Counted from the first letter of the stretch, positions 1-8,158 are shown. The stretch is DNA of 64,000 bases from Streptomyces sp. GS7 (GCF_009834125.1 NZ_CP047146.1:1791501-1855500), one strand, 5' to 3'. Notes: a model not told the origin generated them from the sequence alone. A program made the numbers and translations.

Positions 1-468
1 GAGCGAGACCAGCGAGGCGGTCCCGGCGGTCCCGGCGGGCGCGGACGCAGCGGCTGGCTCGGGCGGGCCGTATGCCCTGGCGCACGCCTCGCGGACGTCC
101 GGCGCGCGGTGCAGCGGGACGGCGAGGTCCGCGTCCAGGGGGACCAGCAGCATGCCCAGGATGCGGGCGCGCTGGTTCTGCGCGGCGCGGTGCAGGTGGA
201 ACGCCTGGGTGGGGTCGGCGGGCGGCGCCTTGCGGGGGCGGCGGTCGACCCTGCGGGCCATCGCGGTCAGCAACTGGCGGGCGTTGTGGAAGTCGCCGCG
301 CCAGAGGAGCGCGGTGCCCTCGCAGGCGAGTCGGTACGCCTCGTCGGCTCTGGTCCGGTCGTCCGCGATGACGATCCTGCGGGGTGGCGGGGCGCCGTTC
401 TCGGAACGCCAACGGGCGGAACGGGCCTCGTCGGCCTCGGTCCATTCGACGACCGGTGGTTGGTTCAC
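1..468 (-). CDS. SAM-dependent methyltransferase-like protein, N-terminal part (runs off the window)
   Basis: The 5' part of a minus-strand gene whose 3' end lies beyond the left edge. It is read from GTG at 468 (VNQPPVVEWTEADEARSARW) through an open frame to base 1. The N-terminal region, with ARWRSENGAPPPRRI and ACEGTALLWRGDFHNARQLL, resembles from memory a conserved Streptomyces family annotated as methyltransferase, in which the SAM-binding fold follows this segment. That fold is outside the window, so catalysis cannot be judged. The plus-strand frames here are antisense shadows. The start is uncertain because no strong Shine-Dalgarno sequence is seen. Confidence 0.6.
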   Translation of the reverse strand, partial: MNQPPVVEWTEADEARSARWRSENGAPPPRRIVIADDRTRADEAYRLACEGTALLWRGDFHNARQLLTAMARRVDRRPRKAPPADPTQAFHLHRAAQNQRARILGMLLVPLDADLAVPLHRAPDVREACARAYGPPEPAAASAPAGTAGTASLVSL

Positions 469-605
469 CGAAGTGTGCCTCGCGTTAGTGGTTCGAACCC
501 CCGCATCCCGGGCCGCTGCGGCGCGGCGCCGCGCCCGCCCGGAGGGGCGGCGGGAGCGGGGTGGTGACGATCGACTCTACTCCGTGCCGGGTCGCCGCCC
601 GTGGG

Positions 606-1244
606 TCAGTGGGCGGTGGCCCGCCGTTCCGGCCGCCGCATGAGGAACGCGGCCACCGATCCGGCGACGAAGAGGGCGAAGACGGAGAGCGCGGCGCTGA
701 CCCAGGAGGTGCCGAGCCAGTGCCCGCCGAAGTAGCCGAGGCTCACGCTGTACGCGGCCCAGGCGAGCCCGGCCAGCGCCGACCAGGGGAGGAACTCGCG
801 GACCGTGCGGTGCGCGACACCGGCGCCCAGGCTGACCACGGAGCGCCCGGCGGGTGCGAAGCGGGCCAGTACGACGATGCCGCCGCCGCCCCGCGTGAGC
901 GCCGCACCGAGCCGCTCCTGGGCCGCGGCCAGACGGCGGGAGCGGCCGATGGCGCGGTCGAAGCGGTCGCCGCCGCGCCAGGCCAGCCGGTAGGCGACCA
1001 TGTCGCCGAGCACCGAGGCGGTGGCCGCGCAGAGCACCAGCGAGAGCATCTCGGCGAGGTGGTTCTCGCCGTGGACGGACGTGGCGACGTCGGTGGCGGT
1101 GCCGGTGCCGGCGGCCGTGGTGGCGGCGGTGATCACCAGGACCCCGCTGGGCAGGATCGGTACGAAGACATCGAGGACGACCGAGAGACCGACGATCACA
1201 TACACCCAGGGGGTGCCGCTGAGGGACCCCAGGCTTTCCACCAA
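606..1244 (-). CDS. DedA/SNARE-associated family membrane protein
   Basis: A 212-residue integral membrane protein of the DedA (SNARE-associated Golgi) family, a group linked to undecaprenyl-phosphate or phospholipid flipping and membrane homeostasis. The N-terminal helix is followed by the re-entrant-type motif VFVPILPSGVLVI near residues 27-39. The family arginine and glycine pattern RFAPAGRSVVSLGAG lies near 126-140, with further helices over the C-terminal third. Length is normal for the family. It stands alone between the methyltransferase-like gene and the DoxX gene, all on the minus strand. The exact substrate cannot be read from the sequence. Confidence 0.85.
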   Translation of the reverse strand: MVESLGSLSGTPWVYVIVGLSVVLDVFVPILPSGVLVITAATTAAGTGTATDVATSVHGENHLAEMLSLVLCAATASVLGDMVAYRLAWRGGDRFDRAIGRSRRLAAAQERLGAALTRGGGGIVVLARFAPAGRSVVSLGAGVAHRTVREFLPWSALAGLAWAAYSVSLGYFGGHWLGTSWVSAALSVFALFVAGSVAAFLMRRPERRATAH

Positions 1245-1416
1245 CGCATCGCTCCCGGTCCGGACCCCGCCGCGACGTCGCTTGGGGCGGCAGGGGCGGC
1301 ACTACAGCCATACAGCGTACGCCCGGCCCCGGCTGCCGAGCGGCCCGGGGCGGAGTGTGTCCCTCCCGGGGCCACCGGGATGTCGGGGCCGGGCGCGGGT
1401 CGCGGGCGCGGGCGCG

Positions 1417-1881
1417 TCAGGCGGCGCTCGGCTCGCGCTCGGCGGCGGGCGCCGGCGCCGCGTCCGACGCGCCGAAGAAGACGCGGTCGAGCGCCCAGGC
1501 GCCGGGGCCGGTGAAGAAGATCAGCAGGAAGGCCCAGCTGAACATCGCGGCCGCCTCGCCGCCGTTCTGTATCGGCCACAGCGCGTGGCCCGCGTGCATC
1601 GTGAAGTAGGCGTAGGCCATCGAGCCGGAGCTGATGAAAGCCGCCGGGCGGGTGCCCAGGCCGGTCATCACGAGGACGCCGCCGGCGAGTTGGATGACCG
1701 CGGCGTACCAGCCGGGCCAGCTGCCCGCCGGGACGGTCGAGCCGTTGCCCATCGCTCCGCCCATGATGCCGAAGAGCGAGGACGCGCCGTGGCAGGCGAA
1801 GAGCAGACCGACGACGACGCGGAAGAGCGCGAGGGCGTGCGGGGTCGCCTTGTCGGTGAAGGAGGTGAGGGGAGCGGACAT
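1417..1881 (-). CDS. DoxX family membrane protein
   Basis: A 154-residue protein with four hydrophobic segments and the DoxX signature: LFRVVVGLLFACHGASSLFG at the start and GGVLVMTGLGTRPAAF in the middle. DoxX-family proteins act in membrane redox or oxidative-stress complexes; in mycobacteria a relative works with superoxide dismutase and a thiosulfate sulfurtransferase. The C-terminus is an Ala/Pro/Glu-rich tail. The ATG at 1881 is preceded by a purine-rich stretch (GGAGTCACCCCC). An iron-box-like sequence lies 48 bases upstream (see 1929-1947), suggesting possible control by a DtxR-type repressor. Confidence 0.85.
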   Translation of the reverse strand: MSAPLTSFTDKATPHALALFRVVVGLLFACHGASSLFGIMGGAMGNGSTVPAGSWPGWYAAVIQLAGGVLVMTGLGTRPAAFISSGSMAYAYFTMHAGHALWPIQNGGEAAAMFSWAFLLIFFTGPGAWALDRVFFGASDAAPAPAAEREPSAA

Positions 1882-1928
1882 GGGGGTGACTCCTACGGTT
1901 TTGTGGGGACGAGGTAACCGCTGGAGTG

Positions 1929-1947
1929 GAAGGTTAGGCCCGCCTTA
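1929..1947 (-). promoter_or_regulatory. Candidate DtxR/DmdR-type iron box upstream of doxX
   Basis: GAAGGTTAGGCCCGCCTTA on the plus strand matches 14 of 19 positions of the iron-box consensus TTAGGTTAGGCTCACCTAA that I recall for Streptomyces DmdR1. It lies 48-66 bases upstream of the DoxX start. The match is by eye and is not proof of binding. Confidence 0.4.
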
Positions 1948-1985
1948 CTGTTGCTTGCAAGTTCAACATCTTCTCTTTTGGGGAA

Positions 1986-3980
1986 CTATTGGTCTGAACC
2001 AAAGCGGCCCATGGGGGTGGCGGAGACGATCGACGAGGCGGACGCGACGGGAGCGGTGGCCGGGACGGAAGGGGCCGGAGGGGCCGGCGGTCGCGGGCGC
2101 GGCGGCCGGGCGGCCGAGGCGCGCAGCGCCGCCCGGGCCACCGCGTCCGTGTCCGCCAGGGTGACCGATCCCACCCCGGGGCGCGCTCCGGCGGCCGTCA
2201 CCCAGTGCACGCCCTCCGTCGGCACCCCGACCGCGAACCGCCGCGGATGGCGCCGCCCGTCCGCCTCGACGAGGTGGTACGGGCTCGGCGACACGTCCAG
2301 CCCGCCGGTCTCGTAGCCGTCCGCGGTGTGCGGCCGGCAGCCGCCGTCGGCCAGCAGCCGGGTCAGCAGAGCGTCCCCGGTGCGCCGCAGATCCGGCTCC
2401 GGGAGCCGGGCCTCTATCAGGGCCGTCGCCGTGATCCGCGAACCCGGGACGTCCGGGGACGAGGCCGTGAACCCGGGCGCCTCCTCCCCGGTGCCGACGC
2501 GGACCTCCATACGGGGGCCGACGACCTCCAGCACCCCCGCCTCGATGAGCGCCGCCATCTCCTCTATGCGGCGGCGCGGCGGCCCGATGGACAGGAAGGC
2601 GTTCAGCGGGGTGTACCAGCGGTCCAGGTGGTCGCGGCGGGACGTGCCCGCCAGCCCGCCGTGGTCGACGATCTGCCGCAGCTCGTTGCGCAGATCCCGC
2701 AGCACGTCCAGGGCGGCCTTCACCGGGCCCGACACGTTGTCCTGCCGGGCGTGTGCCACATCCGCCCGCAGATGGTCCAGCAGCCAGCCGCGGAAGTCGG
2801 CCCGGCCGGCGAACGGGCGGTCGGCGTGCGGGCGGGACACGCGGTCCCAGTCCCAGCGTTCGGCGGGCGCGACACCGAACTCGTCGAGGGCGGCGGCCTC
2901 TTGGGGGCTGCCGTGCGCGCTGCCCAGGAAGCGCTCCCGGAAGGCGTCCGGGGAGCCGTCCGGGGAGCGGCGTGCCAGCAGCGCCCCGTAGTAGACCGCC
3001 TCCACTTCCTTGGCCACCAGCGGCCAGACCTCGGTGAGGAAGTCCGGCAGATCCCCGGAGTCGGCCCGCTTGCGGAAGGCCGCGATGACGTCCGGGGTGA
3101 GCAGCAGCGGCAGATGGCGGCCGTGCGCGCCCTTCGCGTTGTCGCCGCGCGCGTGGTACGGGATGCCCCGCCGGGAACCCGCGTGCAGCAGCGGCTCGCG
3201 GCCGGACGGCAGATACCGCACGGAGCCGTCCGCGCCGGGTACGAACCGGCCGCCGCGCCCCGTCGTCAACAGCGCCATGTGATCGAAGAAGTTCAGGCCG
3301 AGCCCGCGCAGCAGCACCGGGCGGCCCGGGGGCAGCGCCGCCAACTCCTCGGTGAGATCGGCGGGGTTGGCGGGCGGCAGATACGGCAGGCCGTGCCCGG
3401 CGGCGTAGTCGGCGAAGCGCCGCTGCTCCGCATCCGGGACGGTTTCCAGATGGCCCTGCGCCAGCACGACCGAGCCCAGGCCCGGCAGCGTCCGGCCGTC
3501 GTCGAGGGCCAGCGACTGCGTGCCGTCGGGGGCCTCGGTCAGCCGCACCGCGCGGGCCCGGTGCACGGCCACGGTCACGTTCCGGGGCGCGGTCCGCACC
3601 GTGTGCCGGAACACCCACTCCAGATAGCGGCCGTAGAGCGCCCGCCCCGGATAGTCGTCCGGCCCGACGTCGCACCCCTTCCAGGCGTACAGGCTCGGCC
3701 CGTTGCGGATCGGCCCCGCGCACTCGACGCTGTCGTCGGTGAACAGCGTGACCTGCGACGCGACGGTGTTCATCAGCAGCTCGGACGGCTGGGCGGTACG
3801 CCACACCCGGCCCGCACCGGGCGGTGCGGGGTCGATGACATGGACGGTCAGTTGGACGCCCGGGGCCAGTTCGGGGGCCGAGGCGCAGATCCGCTCCAGG
3901 ACACTCGTCCCGCGCGGCCCCGCCCCGACGATGGCGATGGACGGGCGGGCGGGGCGGTCGGCGGGGCGGTCGGCAGCCAA
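1986..3980 (-). CDS. FAD/NAD(P)-binding protein (pfam13454-type)
   Basis: A large flavoprotein of about 664 residues. The N-terminus carries the dinucleotide-binding motif SIAIVGAGPRGTSVLERI, followed by features of the FAD-NAD(P)-binding family, including the VIDPAPPGAGRVWR and LLMNTVASQVTLF regions, a mid-protein GLGLNFFDHM segment and a late LNAFLSIGPPRRRIEEM segment. Relatives include HpyO-type and lysine/ornithine-hydroxylase-like proteins; the substrate is unknown. I place the start at TTG 3980 because GGGAG lies 8 bases before it and the Rossmann motif follows 14 codons later. The open frame continues upstream to 4172, but that stretch is AT-richer and lacks coding character. Confidence 0.75.
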   Translation of the reverse strand: MAADRPADRPARPSIAIVGAGPRGTSVLERICASAPELAPGVQLTVHVIDPAPPGAGRVWRTAQPSELLMNTVASQVTLFTDDSVECAGPIRNGPSLYAWKGCDVGPDDYPGRALYGRYLEWVFRHTVRTAPRNVTVAVHRARAVRLTEAPDGTQSLALDDGRTLPGLGSVVLAQGHLETVPDAEQRRFADYAAGHGLPYLPPANPADLTEELAALPPGRPVLLRGLGLNFFDHMALLTTGRGGRFVPGADGSVRYLPSGREPLLHAGSRRGIPYHARGDNAKGAHGRHLPLLLTPDVIAAFRKRADSGDLPDFLTEVWPLVAKEVEAVYYGALLARRSPDGSPDAFRERFLGSAHGSPQEAAALDEFGVAPAERWDWDRVSRPHADRPFAGRADFRGWLLDHLRADVAHARQDNVSGPVKAALDVLRDLRNELRQIVDHGGLAGTSRRDHLDRWYTPLNAFLSIGPPRRRIEEMAALIEAGVLEVVGPRMEVRVGTGEEAPGFTASSPDVPGSRITATALIEARLPEPDLRRTGDALLTRLLADGGCRPHTADGYETGGLDVSPSPYHLVEADGRRHPRRFAVGVPTEGVHWVTAAGARPGVGSVTLADTDAVARAALRASAARPPRPRPPAPPAPSVPATAPVASASSIVSATPMGRFGSDQ

Positions 3981-4251
3981 GAGCGGCTCTCCCAGGGGGG
4001 TGGACGGCGTACGCGGGGGAGCGCGCGGCCATCGGGGGGTGGACGGCAAGCGTAGGTGCGCCCCATCATCACCGCCCGAGGCGCCCGCACGGCACCCCGA
4101 GAGGCAAAAGATTCCGCCGATTTCGCAGGTGGGCGGCGGTTCGGCCGGCGGCCGACGGGCGGCGAACCACACGCATCAACGCGTACGCCGGCAACCCGCA
4201 CACGAGCGGAGAACCGGACGATTCCGGTTCAAGAGGTCCATTGCGTCGTCC

Positions 4252-4313
4252 GTCGACCGGCGTCTGTCGACCGGCGTTCGTCGACCGGCGTCCGGCGTTC
4301 GTCGACCGGCGCT
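4252..4313. repeat. Tandem repeat, 14-bp unit GTCGACCGGCGTYY
   Basis: The unit GTCGACCGGCG recurs at 4252, 4266, 4280 and 4301. The first three starts are 14 bases apart; the third unit is stretched to 21 bases by a duplicated CCGGCGT. Each unit contains the SalI-type palindrome GTCGAC. It may be slipped-strand expansion or an array of sites. Confidence 0.8.
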
Positions 4314-4340
4314 CCCGGCCGGCGGGCGCCCGGCGTCGTC

Positions 4341-4440
4341 TCAGCAGCCGTTGAGGAACTTCTGCAACTCTGCTTTCTCCGCCGGATCCTTGTCGGCCTC
4401 GGGCCGGTACCAGGACCGCGGTCGGACCCGCGGCGGTCGT
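4341..4440 (-). pseudogene. Possible 3' remnant of an unidentified gene
   Basis: Read on the minus strand, this stretch gives a protein-like tail, SWYRPEADKDPAEKAELQKF followed by LNGC and a stop, preceded immediately by the GACGT repeat array. The frame stays open upstream to 4610, but those residues are repeat-derived (Arg/Ser/His-rich) and not protein-like. The balanced composition of the last 25 or so codons suggests either a relic of a truncated gene or chance. No family is recognised. Confidence 0.25.
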
Positions 4441-4501
4441 GACGTGGCGCGACGTGACGTGACGTGACGTGACGTGGCGCGACGTGGCGCGACGTGACGC
4501 G
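4441..4501. repeat. GACGT/GACGTGGCGC microsatellite-like array
   Basis: Twelve consecutive 5-base units, mainly GACGT, alternating with GGCGC, run for about 60 bases directly beside the possible gene remnant. It is a low-complexity array of overlapping TGACGT and ACGTCA sites. It could be slippage DNA or a cluster of protein-binding sites. Confidence 0.8.
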
Positions 4502-4744
4502 CGTAATGCTTCGACGTCGGAACGCCCTTGGCCTGGAGTGGAGTTGACGTGCGGTGGGTACCGGAGAGCAAGCTGGAGACATGGGCGCGTCGGATCAACG
4601 AGGTCCTCATGAGGTCCTGACGAAGTTCGCGGGGAACGCCCGGGAAGCCACCGGGCCGGGGGGACGCCTTACCCGCGGCACGCCATACCTGCGCCGGAAC
4701 TCCGGTGCGCGTGCCCGGCCCACCCGTCCGCCTACAGTGAGCGC

Positions 4745-5503
4745 GTGCTCCTGTCGGTCAACGCCACCCTCGGGGTCGTCCTCGTCGTCCTGCTGGTCGC
4801 CGCCGTGGCCGTCGCCGCGGTGGCCCGTCTCGGCCACGCCCGGGCCATCGCCCTCGCCGGCCTGCGCGCGGCGGCCCAACTCGCCGCCGTCTCCTACCTC
4901 ATCGGCTGGGTCGTCGGCGCCCTTCCCTGGCTGCTGTGCTTCCTCGTCCTGATGTTCGCGGTGGCGGTCCGTACGGCCGGCCGCCGCATCACCCGGAACC
5001 ACACCTGGTGGTGGGCCGCCGTGCCGATCGCCGCCGGGGTCCTGCCGGTCGTCGCCCTGCTGCTGCTCACCGGCCTGGTACCGCCGCGCGGCCTCAGCCT
5101 GATCCCGGTCACCGGCATCCTCATCGGCGGGGCGCTGACCGCGACCGTACTGGGAGGGCGCCGGGCGCTGGACGAGCTGGAACTACGGCGCGGGGAGTTC
5201 GAGGCGGGGCTGGCGCTGGGGCTGCTGGACCGGGACGCGCGCATGGAGGTGGCCCGCCCGGCCGCGTCGGACGCACTGCTTCCGGGGCTCGACCAGACCA
5301 GGACGGTGGGCTTGGTCACACTCCCCGGCGCCTTCGTGGGCATGCTGCTGGGCGGCGCCTCGCCCGTACAGGCAGGCGCGGTGCAGCTGTTCGTCCTGGT
5401 CGCGCTGCTGGCCGTGCAGGCGTCGTCGTGCGCGGTGGTGCTGGAGCTGGTGGCACGCGGGCGGATCCACCGCGTACCCTTGCCGGCAGCAGGAGGGGAG
5501 TAG
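4745..5503 (+). CDS. fetB: FetB/UPF0014-family ABC transporter permease
   Basis: A 252-residue polytopic membrane protein of the FetB (YbbM, UPF0014) family, which in Escherichia coli pairs with the ATPase FetA and is implicated in iron export and oxidative-stress resistance. Seen here are the long N-terminal helix, GLRAAAQLAAVSYLIGWVVG near 39-58, the family core LIPVTGILIGGALTATVLGG, and the cytosolic helix rich in Arg/Glu (RRALDELELRRGEFEAGLALG). The conserved tail motif LPGAFVGMLLGGASPVQAGAVQ follows near residues 196-216. No FetA ATPase is adjacent. The last codons overlap the start of the manganese riboswitch that follows. Start is GTG 4745. Confidence 0.8.
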   Translation: MLLSVNATLGVVLVVLLVAAVAVAAVARLGHARAIALAGLRAAAQLAAVSYLIGWVVGALPWLLCFLVLMFAVAVRTAGRRITRNHTWWWAAVPIAAGVLPVVALLLLTGLVPPRGLSLIPVTGILIGGALTATVLGGRRALDELELRRGEFEAGLALGLLDRDARMEVARPAASDALLPGLDQTRTVGLVTLPGAFVGMLLGGASPVQAGAVQLFVLVALLAVQASSCAVVLELVARGRIHRVPLPAAGGE

Positions 5504-5620
5504 CTCTTCGCCGGGATTGTCGACATACTGCTCAGCTCGTCTGAGCCGGCGCCCGGAGGCGCGGTAGGTATCGCAGTGCGACGCGGTACGTATCCCTACG
5601 CGCCAGCGAGACCTTCGGCC
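5495..5620 (+). ncRNA. yybP-ykoY (Mn2+-sensing) riboswitch
   Basis: The leader of the TMEM165-type gene opens with GGGGAGTAGC (5495), continues with TGTCGACATACTG (5518-5530) and closes with CCAGCGAGACCTT (5602-5614). These are hallmark blocks of the yybP-ykoY aptamer (5' GGGGAGUAGC, internal GUCRACAUAC, 3' GCRAGACCUU). Intervening sequence can form the expected helices, for example GCTCAG/CTGAGC (5531-5536/5541-5546). The class senses manganese and commonly controls MntP, TMEM165/GDT1 and P-type ATPase genes. The aptamer starts inside the last codons of the upstream fetB gene, so read-through transcripts also carry it. Confidence 0.85.
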
Positions 5621-5703
5621 GCAGTGTTCGACGCTGCCGTGCCGAAGCGACCCCACTTCCCGGGCCCTTTGATGCGGCCCGACCGATCGAGGTATCCCAC
5701 CCC

Positions 5704-6285
5704 GTGTTCAGCCTTACCGTCGCCGCCATCGTCTTCGGCGTCATCTTCCTCGCCGAACTGCCCGACAAGACCGCCCTGGCGAGCCTGATGCTCGGTACCC
5801 GCTACCGCGCCTCGTACGTCTTCGCGGGCGTCGCCGCCGCCTTCCTGGTGCATGTCGTCCTCGCCATCGCGGCGGGCAGCGTGCTGACCCTCCTCCCGCA
5901 CCGCATCGTCCAGGGCGTGGTCGGGGTGCTGTTCCTGGCGGGCGCGGCCGTGCTGCTGTTCCGCAAGGACGACGACGAGGAGGACGTGGTCAAGCCCGCC
6001 GACCAGGGCTTCTGGAAGGTGTCGGGGGCGGGCTTCATGATGATCCTGGTCGCCGAGTTCGGCGACCTGACCCAGATCATGACCGCCAACCTCGCCGCCC
6101 GCTACAACGACCCGGTCTCCGTGGGCATCGGCGCCGTCCTCGGCCTGTGGGCCGTGGCGGGGCTGGGCATCCTGGGCGGACGGACGCTGATGAAGCGGGT
6201 GCCGCTGCGGCTGATCACCAAGATCGCCGCCGCGCTGATGCTCGTGCTCGCCGGCTTCAGCCTGTACGAGGCGGCCGCGGGCTGA
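5704..6285 (+). CDS. TMEM165/GDT1 family cation transporter (probable Mn2+ exporter)
   Basis: A 193-residue membrane protein of the UPF0016/GDT1 family with the two diagnostic repeats: AELPDKTAL (residues 18-26) and AEFGDLTQI (about 117-125), the E-x-x-D-[KL]-T metal-binding motifs. They are separated by an acidic cytosolic loop (RKDDDEEDVV). Six or seven hydrophobic segments are evident. Family members export Mn2+ (MntX/MneA types) or exchange Ca2+/H+. A yybP-ykoY riboswitch directly upstream strongly favours manganese. The start is GTG 5704, 84 bases after the aptamer. It lacks cognate partners and probably acts alone. Confidence 0.9.
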   Translation: MFSLTVAAIVFGVIFLAELPDKTALASLMLGTRYRASYVFAGVAAAFLVHVVLAIAAGSVLTLLPHRIVQGVVGVLFLAGAAVLLFRKDDDEEDVVKPADQGFWKVSGAGFMMILVAEFGDLTQIMTANLAARYNDPVSVGIGAVLGLWAVAGLGILGGRTLMKRVPLRLITKIAAALMLVLAGFSLYEAAAG

Positions 6286-6291
6286 GGGGCG

Positions 6292-6313
6292 GCGGTACGC
6301 GACCTGGTACCGC
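6292..6313. terminator. Short hairpin between convergent genes
   Basis: GCGGTAC, an 8-base loop, then GTACCGC, sits between the convergent TMEM165-type and HAD genes. There is no U-run, as is usual in this lineage. Confidence 0.4.
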
Positions 6314-6315
6314 GA

Positions 6316-6978
6316 CTAGTGCGTGACGTGGACGGCGATCGCGCCGTCCGGCAGGGCCTCGATACGGATCTGGGTGAGGTCGCGGACCTGGGCGGTGGGG
6401 GCGTGGGCGGCGGCGCGGTCGCCCACGCCGACGACTCGCATTCCCGCGGCCCGGCCCGCGGCGATGCCCGCCTCGGAGTCCTCGAAGACCAGGCAGTCCG
6501 CGGGCGCGAAGCCCAGCTCGGCAGCGCCCTTGAGGAACCCTTCCGGGTCGGGCTTGCTGGCGCTCACGCTCTCCGCGGTGATCCGTACGGTCGGCATGGG
6601 CAGCCCCGCGGCCTGCATCCGGGCGTCGGACAGGGCGATATCTGCGGAGGTCACCAGGGCGTGCGGCAGTCCGGCGAGGGCGGCCATGAAAGCGGGCGCG
6701 CCCGGTACCGGCACCACGCCCTCGGTGTCGGAGGTCTCCTGGGCCAGCATCCGGCGGTTGTCCGCCATGTTGAGCTCCATCGGGCGGTCCGGCAGCAGCG
6801 CGGCCATCGTCGCCCAGCCCTGGCGCCCGTGAACGACCTGGAGGACGTCGTCCGCCGGGAGCCCCTGTTCGGCCGCCCAGCGCCGCCAGCAGCGCTCCAC
6901 GACTGCCTCGGAGTTCACGATCGTGCTGTCCATGTCCAGCAGCAGGGCGCGGGCTATGAGCGTGGTGGTGGCCGTCAT
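6316..6978 (-). CDS. HAD-superfamily sugar-phosphate phosphatase-like hydrolase
   Basis: A 220-residue haloacid dehalogenase-superfamily hydrolase (subfamily IA, beta-phosphoglucomutase/sugar phosphatase-like). Motif I is ALLLDMDSTIVNSE, with the nucleophile and acid/base Asp and Ser in place of the usual Gly. Motif II is the LVTSAD segment, motif III the Lys in SASKPDPEGF, and motif IV the acidic pair in CLVFEDSEAGI. A helical cap lies between motifs I and II (residues ~18-80). The start at 6978 is chosen because AGGAG precedes it; the longer open frame has a low-quality N-terminus. Substrate is unknown, likely a phosphorylated sugar or polyol. Confidence 0.85.
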   Translation of the reverse strand: MTATTTLIARALLLDMDSTIVNSEAVVERCWRRWAAEQGLPADDVLQVVHGRQGWATMAALLPDRPMELNMADNRRMLAQETSDTEGVVPVPGAPAFMAALAGLPHALVTSADIALSDARMQAAGLPMPTVRITAESVSASKPDPEGFLKGAAELGFAPADCLVFEDSEAGIAAGRAAGMRVVGVGDRAAAHAPTAQVRDLTQIRIEALPDGAIAVHVTH

Positions 6979-7036
6979 CGGCGGGCTCCTGGGCGCTGTC
7001 GCTGGCGGGACGGTGAACGGTGCGGAGAACACAAGC

Positions 7037-7072
7037 GGTCCCGCCCGCCGGTCAGGGAATGCGGGCGGAACC
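7037..7072 (-). terminator. Hairpin downstream of the peptidoglycan-binding gene
   Basis: GGTCCCGCCCGC pairs with GCGGGCGGAACC across a 12-base loop, with one mismatch. It lies 76 bases past the stop of the minus-strand gene at 7148, consistent with a rho-independent-type terminator lacking a U-tract. Confidence 0.5.
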
Positions 7073-7147
7073 ACTTTGTTCCTACACGATACAAAGCGGC
7101 ATGGGGGGCCGACAAGCCACCCCGGTCCAGGACGGCCATGAGGTCCG

Positions 7148-8158
7148 TCACGGCGCCCGGGTGCGCGATTCGAGGGATGCCCGGGTCGGCGCCCCGTAGA
7201 CCCCGTCCGGGTCGCCGTGCACCCCGTAGGTCTGCTGGTAGCGCGCTACGGCGCTCCGTACCGCCGTGCCGTACTGGCCGTCGGCCGGACCCGCGTAGAG
7301 CGCCAGTTGCCGCAGCCGCTCCTGGAGGTCGGCGACCTGCGGGCCGGTGGAGCCCTCGCGGAGCACGATCGGGCCGGTGGGCGGGGCGCTGGCGGAGCTG
7401 TCGCCGGGGCTGTCCGTCACGCTGCCGGATGCCCGTACGGGGGCCTGGGGGCCTGGTGCCGGCGCGGTCTCGCGGGGTGTCACGGTGGTCGCCGGGGCTG
7501 TGCTGCGTGGGGTGGTCGAGGCGGGGGCGGAGTGGTGGGCGTTCGGCGTGGGGGAGGCGTCGCCGTCGTCGGTCGGGAGGGACGCGGTGGGGGCGACGGC
7601 GCCGCCGTCGGGCGGGGCCGCCCGGTCCCGCCCGATGCCCGGCAGCACGTCGGTACCGACCAGGATCGCGGTGGCGGCCACCGCGGCTCCCGTGACGGCC
7701 AGAACGGCGGGGAGCGCCCGCCGACGGCGTCCGGAGGGGGCGGCCGTGTGCGGCGCGGGCGGTTCGGGGGGCGGGGACGAGGTGAAGGTGCGGGAGGTCG
7801 GGCCGGCGCCGCGGTGCGCCAGGGAGGGCGGTGCCCCGGAATCCGGGGGTCCGGGAGGTGGCGGCAGGGGAGCGGGGGCGGCCGGTGCCACCCCGGGTAA
7901 GCCGTCCAGGCCGTCCAGGTGCAGGCCCAGGACGTCCAGGCTGTCGCGCCCGCCGCCTCCGCGACTCTCGCCGTCCCCGTACGCGGCGCCCGCGGCCTCG
8001 TCCTCTTCCGGGTCGCCGCCCTCGCCGTCCGGTAAGGACACGTAGGGCCGGATCCGCAGCGGGTCGAAGTCCGCCGCCTCGGCTGCCGCGCACAGGCAGG
8101 TGGGACGGCCGTCGCTGCGTTCGGGGGCTAAGCAGTGCGGGCAGGCCGATGCCGTCAC
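7148..8158 (-). CDS. Peptidoglycan-binding-domain membrane protein with N-terminal Cys motif
   Basis: A 336-residue protein. The N-terminus has a compact Cys-rich motif ([18 protein letters not shown], a possible zinc site). A low-complexity acidic then Pro-rich linker follows, then a single transmembrane helix ([20 protein letters not shown], about residue 160) and a long Pro/Thr/Ser/Ala-rich extracytoplasmic stalk. The C-terminal peptidoglycan-binding type-1 domain runs from [19 protein letters not shown] to the end, with the typical [16 protein letters not shown]. This is a cell-wall-anchoring architecture with a cytosolic Cys-cluster. Start GTG 8158 is preceded by GAGAGGGG. It is divergent from the MFS exporter gene. 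Confidence 0.8.
   Translation of the reverse strand: MTASACPHCLAPERSDGRPTCLCAAAEAADFDPLRIRPYVSLPDGEGGDPEEDEAAGAAYGDGESRGGGGRDSLDVLGLHLDGLDGLPGVAPAAPAPLPPPPGPPDSGAPPSLAHRGAGPTSRTFTSSPPPEPPAPHTAAPSGRRRRALPAVLAVTGAAVAATAILVGTDVLPGIGRDRAAPPDGGAVAPTASLPTDDGDASPTPNAHHSAPASTTPRSTAPATTVTPRETAPAPGPQAPVRASGSVTDSPGDSSASAPPTGPIVLREGSTGPQVADLQERLRQLALYAGPADGQYGTAVRSAVARYQQTYGVHGDPDGVYGAPTRASLESRTRAP

Larger units (their letters stand above)
3981..4744. other. Non-coding gap with tandem repeats
   Basis: No convincing gene occupies this stretch. It holds the presumed promoter of the FAD protein gene, two blocks of short tandem repeats (4252-4313 and 4441-4501), a possible 3' gene remnant on the minus strand (4341-4440), and the leader of the FetB-like gene. 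Local base composition is less GC-biased around 4080-4135, which argues against coding. Confidence 0.5.

Noticed and set aside
485..515. GGTTCGAACCCCCGCATCCC resembling a tRNA T-arm and 3' end
   Set aside because: The five-base T-stem does not pair on either strand and no anticodon or D-arm is found at proper distance.
1963..4032. Alternative long minus frame within the FAD protein gene
   Set aside because: Arg/Ala/Pro-rich shadow of the FAD-binding protein frame without domain motifs.
4229..4582. Minus-strand frames made of His/Arg/Ser repeats
   Set aside because: They translate the GACGT repeat array and have no protein-like composition apart from the short tail noted separately.
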